Positions 51,644 through 54,834 of a stretch of 54,834 nucleotides of DNA are shown piece by piece. The notes under the pieces are model-generated. The model was not told the origin of the DNA, did no database searches, and saw only the letters and a program-made list of their open reading frames with translations. This DNA comes from Acidobacteriota bacterium (GTDB lineage: Bacteria; Acidobacteriota; Terriglobia; Versatilivoradales; Versatilivoraceae), in the NCBI GenBank assembly GCA_022616615.1, contig JAKEER010000411.1, positions 1 to 54,834 of the forward strand, given 5' to 3'. A program made the position numbers and the translations under genes. Positions within the stretch are counted from its first letter, which is position 1. Each line of letters starts with the position of its first letter.

Positions 51644-52873
51644 CTACTTGCCTTCCACGTCCTTGCTGCTCACTTGAGCTGCGGATTTGTCTGGCCGGAA
51701 ATTCAAACGCAGTTCGTCCTTCACCAGGAACTCCAGGCTCTCTTCGTTCAGAGCCGGCTCCCACTTCAGATTGGCAAAGGACGCCTGCCTGGGGCGGTCA
51801 TGAACCAGGAGCGCCAATGCGTCCTGGTATCGCGCCTCTTTCGGATTCAGATGCGCTGCCGTCCGAATGCACTCCTTGGCTTTCTTGGTCCAGTTCTGTT
51901 CCAAGAACGCCAGTCCAAGCCGGAAGAAAGCTTCGTGGCAAGCCGGATCGAGCTCAATAGCCTTCTTCATGTGTTTGATGGCATGGCGAAGCTGGCCCTG
52001 GCGGGAATAGATGGAGCCAACCATCAAGTACATCTGCGGTGAAGGTTTGAGATTCAGCGCTCGGGAAAAATGCCCCAGTGCTTCGGCGTCCTGGCCGAGT
52101 GAAACCAGCACCGAACCCAGAAACAAATGAGCGGCCAGCGAGGTCTGGCAGATGTCAGCTGCGTTGCCGAGAAACTGGCGCGCGGCTGCAAAGTCGCCAC
52201 GCCGCCGGGCAAGCAAGCCTGTCAGAAGATTAGCTTCGAAATGATGCGGGTTGTTCTTCAGCACCCGCTTGAGATACTTCCCGGCATTCGCAAAATTTTC
52301 AAACTCGTAATAGATCTTGCTGAGAAAGATGCCCACCTCGCAGTTCTGCGGATCGGCGGACAAAGCTCGCTCCAGCACTTTCAGCCCACGGCCGTAATTC
52401 TTCTTGATGAAGTGCTGGCTGCTTTCTTCGATGAGCTTGGAAAAACGGCTCTTGTCCTTTCCACGAAAGGCATTCAGAAAAGATTTCTTGCTGGCCTCGA
52501 ACTTTTCCCGCTCTTCGCTTTCCAGTAATCGCTGCGTGACGCGCTTGTGCCAGTCGCGCTCGAGGTCCTGCTTGCCCACAATCTGAAGACGCTTCAAGGC
52601 CTCGGCGATGGATTCGATCATGGTGTGATCGTAAAAGCTGTCGGTGCTCAACTGCTGAACTAGATCATAGATTTCATTCAGGCGGTCATCAAGCCGTCCG
52701 ATGCTGTACTCCAAGGCGCTGATCCTCTCCAGAAAATGCTCATCAAGAATCGGCAAGCTGCTGTTCAAGCGATGCGCGTAGGCTAAAATCATCAGCTTTG
52801 TTCCGCATTTCACGCAGATTTCTTCGCCGATCTGGTTCTTCATCCCGCATTTCTGGCAGAAAATCACCGGCAC
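51644..52873 (-). CDS. Zinc-ribbon TPR-repeat protein
   Basis: A 409-residue protein with GTG start at 52873. An N-terminal zinc ribbon [20 protein letters not shown] (two CxxC) leads into a helical coiled-coil region (about 45-150) and about six TPR units (about 150-360), e.g. [40 protein letters not shown] and [20 protein letters not shown]. No signal peptide, so cytoplasmic. TPR arrays bind partner proteins, and the zinc ribbon suggests a scaffold or a regulatory role. No partner is evident. It precedes recA on the minus strand by a 104-base gap. Confidence 0.82.
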   Translation of the reverse strand: MPVIFCQKCGMKNQIGEEICVKCGTKLMILAYAHRLNSSLPILDEHFLERISALEYSIGRLDDRLNEIYDLVQQLSTDSFYDHTMIESIAEALKRLQIVGKQDLERDWHKRVTQRLLESEEREKFEASKKSFLNAFRGKDKSRFSKLIEESSQHFIKKNYGRGLKVLERALSADPQNCEVGIFLSKIYYEFENFANAGKYLKRVLKNNPHHFEANLLTGLLARRRGDFAAARQFLGNAADICQTSLAAHLFLGSVLVSLGQDAEALGHFSRALNLKPSPQMYLMVGSIYSRQGQLRHAIKHMKKAIELDPACHEAFFRLGLAFLEQNWTKKAKECIRTAAHLNPKEARYQDALALLVHDRPRQASFANLKWEPALNEESLEFLVKDELRLNFRPDKSAAQVSSKDVEGK

Positions 52874-52883
52874 CTGAGTTCCC

Positions 52884-53741
52884 CTATGGCGAGTATCGAT
52901 AAAATCCTTCGCCGCTCTTGCGCCCCAAGCGCCCGGCCGCCACCATCTTCTTTAACAGCGGGCATGGGCGATACTTGGCATCGCTAAAGCCTGCGTACAG
53001 AGTTTCCATAATATTTAGGCAAACATCAAGCCCAATCAAGTCTGCCAGGGCCAACGGACCCATCGGGTGTTTCATCCCCAGCTTCATGACTGCATCGACG
53101 GCTTCTCGAGTGCCCACTCCTTCATAAACACAGAAGATGGCTTCGTTAATCATCGGCATCAGAACACGGTTGGAGACAAAACCCGGCGAGTCGTTCACTT
53201 CCACGGGAACTTTGTTCAAGTGTTCGACGAGAGCACGCGTCGTAAGGAACGTATCTTCTGACGTCTGCATGCCACGAACGATCTCCACCAGCTTCATCAC
53301 CGGAACCGGGTTCATGAAATGCATGCCAATAACGCGGTCGGGCCGTCCGGTGGTCGCCGCAAGCTGAGTAATAGATATGGAAGATGTGTTCGTTGCCAAA
53401 ATGGTTGCGGGATCACAAGCTTGGTCAAGCTCCTCGAAAACGCGGCGCTTGGCGTCGAAGGCCTCGCTGACGGCTTCAACCACGAGAGCCGCACCCTTCA
53501 GCGCCTCTAGACTTGACCGGGGCTGAATGTTGCCTAGGGTCCGATCTTTCTCGGCGGCACTAATGCCGTTTTTCTCCCGTTCGCGGTTGAGGCTCTTCTC
53601 AATAACTAACAATGCTCTTTCCAGCTGCGAAGCCACAGCATCGCACAGCGCTACCACATGGCCTTTCTGGGCGAAAACCTGGGCAATGCCGCTGCCCATA
53701 GTGCCCGCTCCGACGACGCCGATGGAAGTCAAATCTGCCAT
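52884..53741 (-). CDS. hbd: 3-hydroxybutyryl-CoA dehydrogenase
   Basis: A 285-residue NAD(P)-dependent enzyme of the 3-hydroxyacyl-CoA dehydrogenase family, which interconverts acetoacetyl-CoA and 3-hydroxybutyryl-CoA. Start ATG 53741: MADLTSIGVVGAGTMGSGIA, the GxGxxG dinucleotide fold. IGMHFMNPVPVMKLVEIVRG includes the catalytic His, and the Glu of the catalytic dyad lies in the following helix. VNDSPGFVSNRVLMPMINEA and KLGMKHPMGPLALADLIGLD are typical of the C-terminal domain. It lies 10 bases upstream of the zinc-ribbon TPR gene on the same strand. Confidence 0.95.
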   Translation of the reverse strand: MADLTSIGVVGAGTMGSGIAQVFAQKGHVVALCDAVASQLERALLVIEKSLNREREKNGISAAEKDRTLGNIQPRSSLEALKGAALVVEAVSEAFDAKRRVFEELDQACDPATILATNTSSISITQLAATTGRPDRVIGMHFMNPVPVMKLVEIVRGMQTSEDTFLTTRALVEHLNKVPVEVNDSPGFVSNRVLMPMINEAIFCVYEGVGTREAVDAVMKLGMKHPMGPLALADLIGLDVCLNIMETLYAGFSDAKYRPCPLLKKMVAAGRLGRKSGEGFYRYSP

Positions 53742-53812
53742 GTTTCGCAGTCTATTCAGAATGGTGAGCTCCTTTTCGAAGCGCACCTTGTGCGTTCGGC
53801 AAGCCGCGCACC

Positions 53813-54400
53813 TTACCCTTCCTGATCTTCGGCCATCTCAACTTTGTCGTAGATCTCTGCCATTTCAATCCGGCAGTCTATCGAAGTCAGTGGAACCTGG
53901 CTCTTCAGCCCTTCCCACTCGGCCAGCAACCACTGACTCTCTGGCTGTCGGACGTAGCGGTCGACGTGCGGCTTGTCTTGAGAAACCAACAGATACTCAG
54001 CCAGAGACTCGATCTTGCGGTAGTGGGCAAACTTGTCGCCGCGATCGTAGGCTTCGGTGGATTTCGAGAGGACCTCAACGATGACAACCGGGTTGAGCAG
54101 TGTGTCCCTGTGATTGTCGTCGAACTGAGGAGGCCCGCAGACAACGACCAGATCTGGATAGGTGTAACGTTCTGTGGTGCTCACCTTCACACGCATATCG
54201 CTGGGATATGTTTCGCAAGGCTTGCCCTTGAGTTGCAAGGTCAACTCCCTTACAAGGTTAGCCACGATGAGATTATGATTACGACTGGCCCCAGTCATCG
54301 CAAAGATTTCTCCGGCAAAGAACTCGCTCTTGGTAGGCGCATTACGCTCTAACGCCAGATATTCTTCGATGCTGTAGCGTGCCTTAGCATGAGTCGACAT
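53813..54400 (-). CDS. Uma2-family (DUF820) putative endonuclease
   Basis: A 195-residue protein of the Uma2 restriction-endonuclease-like fold. RYSIEEYLALERNAPTKSEF near the N-terminus, FFAGEIFAMTGASRNHNLI, YTYPDLVVVCGPP and NPVVIVEVLSKSTEAYDRGD give the Glu...Pro-Asp...Glu-x-Leu order of the PD-(D/E)xK core, and YLLVSQDKPHVDRYVRQPES follows. The family is abundant in Cyanobacteria, Chloroflexi and Acidobacteria, often near repeats. Its biological role is unsettled. A hairpin mosaic starts 100 bases upstream of the gene. Confidence 0.92.
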   Translation of the reverse strand: MSTHAKARYSIEEYLALERNAPTKSEFFAGEIFAMTGASRNHNLIVANLVRELTLQLKGKPCETYPSDMRVKVSTTERYTYPDLVVVCGPPQFDDNHRDTLLNPVVIVEVLSKSTEAYDRGDKFAHYRKIESLAEYLLVSQDKPHVDRYVRQPESQWLLAEWEGLKSQVPLTSIDCRIEMAEIYDKVEMAEDQEG

Positions 54401-54834
54401 CTTGGCCTCCAGGCAGCCTAGTCGGTGTCAGAGTCTATCATGAGCAGGTCGACTAAAGCCTATGGCCAACAGTGACCGGGTGCAATTATAAGTGGCGGGC
54501 ATCCCACACAGGGAGTCGCAGGCACTGGTCATGACTATTAGACAAGCCGGAGGCTTCGCAGCTATTAGCCGGTGGTTGAGCGCCAGCGATACCACCGGCT
54601 TAGGGAACCATAAAGATGCGCACCCTGGAGGGGTGCCACCTGTTATTTCGATTTGAACGCTGCTCAATCAATACCAATGGCAGGCGCTGCGACCCCTGCG
54701 GGGTGCGTTCCTTTTCTCCTCATGCACACCGGGGGTGGAGCGGGGGTGGAGCGACCTCGCTCCACCCCCGGCTAATGGCTTGCAAGCCTTCGGCTTGAAT
54801 GAGGCCAGTAGCCTGACCGTAAGGGAGGAGTCGA
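54401..54834. repeat. Second composite hairpin mosaic at right edge
   Basis: A gene-free stretch with stacked hairpins: agccggaggcttcgc near 54545-54559, tagccggtggttgagcgcc paired with taccaccggctta near 54567-54603, caccctggaggggtgcc near 54620, acccctgcggggtgcg near 54692-54707, and a stem gggggtggagcgacctcgct then ccacccccggctaat near 54740-54780. The architecture and the cggctaat suffix match the mosaic at 3508-3949. Small open frames across it are rejected. Confidence 0.7.

Noticed and set aside
1-54834. CRISPR array, tRNA or rRNA genes
   Set aside because: No regularly spaced identical repeats, no recognisable tRNA cloverleaf with T-loop GTTCRA, and no rRNA sequence were found. The repeats present are inverted and irregular.

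Overview
The window looks like a chromosomal contig from an Acidobacteriota-type bacterium. The basis is inference: the style of the RecA, the Gram-negative type IV pilus (T4P) and LolA genes, TMTC-like membrane TPR proteins, Uma2, and intergenic hairpin repeats. No rRNA, tRNA or CRISPR array was seen, so the taxonomy is a judgement and not proven.

Layout. (1) 1-3.5 kb: repeat-rich edge, a small membrane protein translationally coupled to purD, a peptidoglycan glycosyltransferase (mtgA) and a small anchored protein. (2) 3.5-4.8 kb: hairpin-mosaic DNA and two decayed gene remnants (an M43 protease tail and the head of an aldolase-like gene). (3) 4.8-12.8 kb, minus strand: a T4P assembly block, read as lolA, pilC, pilB, pilM, pilN, pilO, pilP-like, then a pseudopilin-like gene where pilQ is often found. 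Nearly every gene junction that is not overlapping carries its own imperfect inverted repeat. (4) 13.0-23.6 kb, plus strand: a cell-surface glycan cluster (DegT aminotransferase, Wzx-like flippase, several methyltransferases and glycosyltransferases). The aminotransferase is bracketed by a roughly 230-bp direct duplication of the lolA 5' end. (5) 23.6-25.9 kb: a scar zone holding a methyltransferase tail, a small-protein/nucleotidyltransferase pair with a one-base frameshift, a broken copy of a glycosyltransferase, and an intact mazEF. (6) 26-37.7 kb: the cluster resumes with the intact paralogue of the broken glycosyltransferase, an AsnB-like amidotransferase, a WecA-like initiating transferase, glycosyltransferases, a DPM1-like transferase, a methyltransferase, a TMTC-like protein and an O-antigen-ligase-like protein. 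(7) 37.8-44.3 kb: two tandem pilins, a strong terminator, an ABC ATPase/permease/TPR trio, a second TMTC-like protein and a second DPM1-like transferase. (8) 44.3-50.3 kb, minus strand: three large membrane glycosyltransferase-type proteins. (9) 50.4-54.8 kb, minus strand: recA, a zinc-ribbon TPR protein, 3-hydroxyacyl-CoA dehydrogenase, Uma2 and a second hairpin mosaic.

How the genes may work together. WecA-like and the many transferases would build an undecaprenyl-linked glycan, the flippase would export it, and the ligase-like protein would polymerise or transfer it. Two separate pairs of a DPM1-like polyprenyl-phosphate sugar synthase with a TMTC-like GT-C/TPR protein lie on either side of two cysteine-free pilins with Ser-rich C-termini. 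In animals TMTC proteins are O-mannosyltransferases that use dolichyl-phosphate mannose. The most interesting hypothesis here is therefore a bacterial TMTC-type protein O-glycosylation system acting on pilins or other surface proteins. This is inference from gene content and order.
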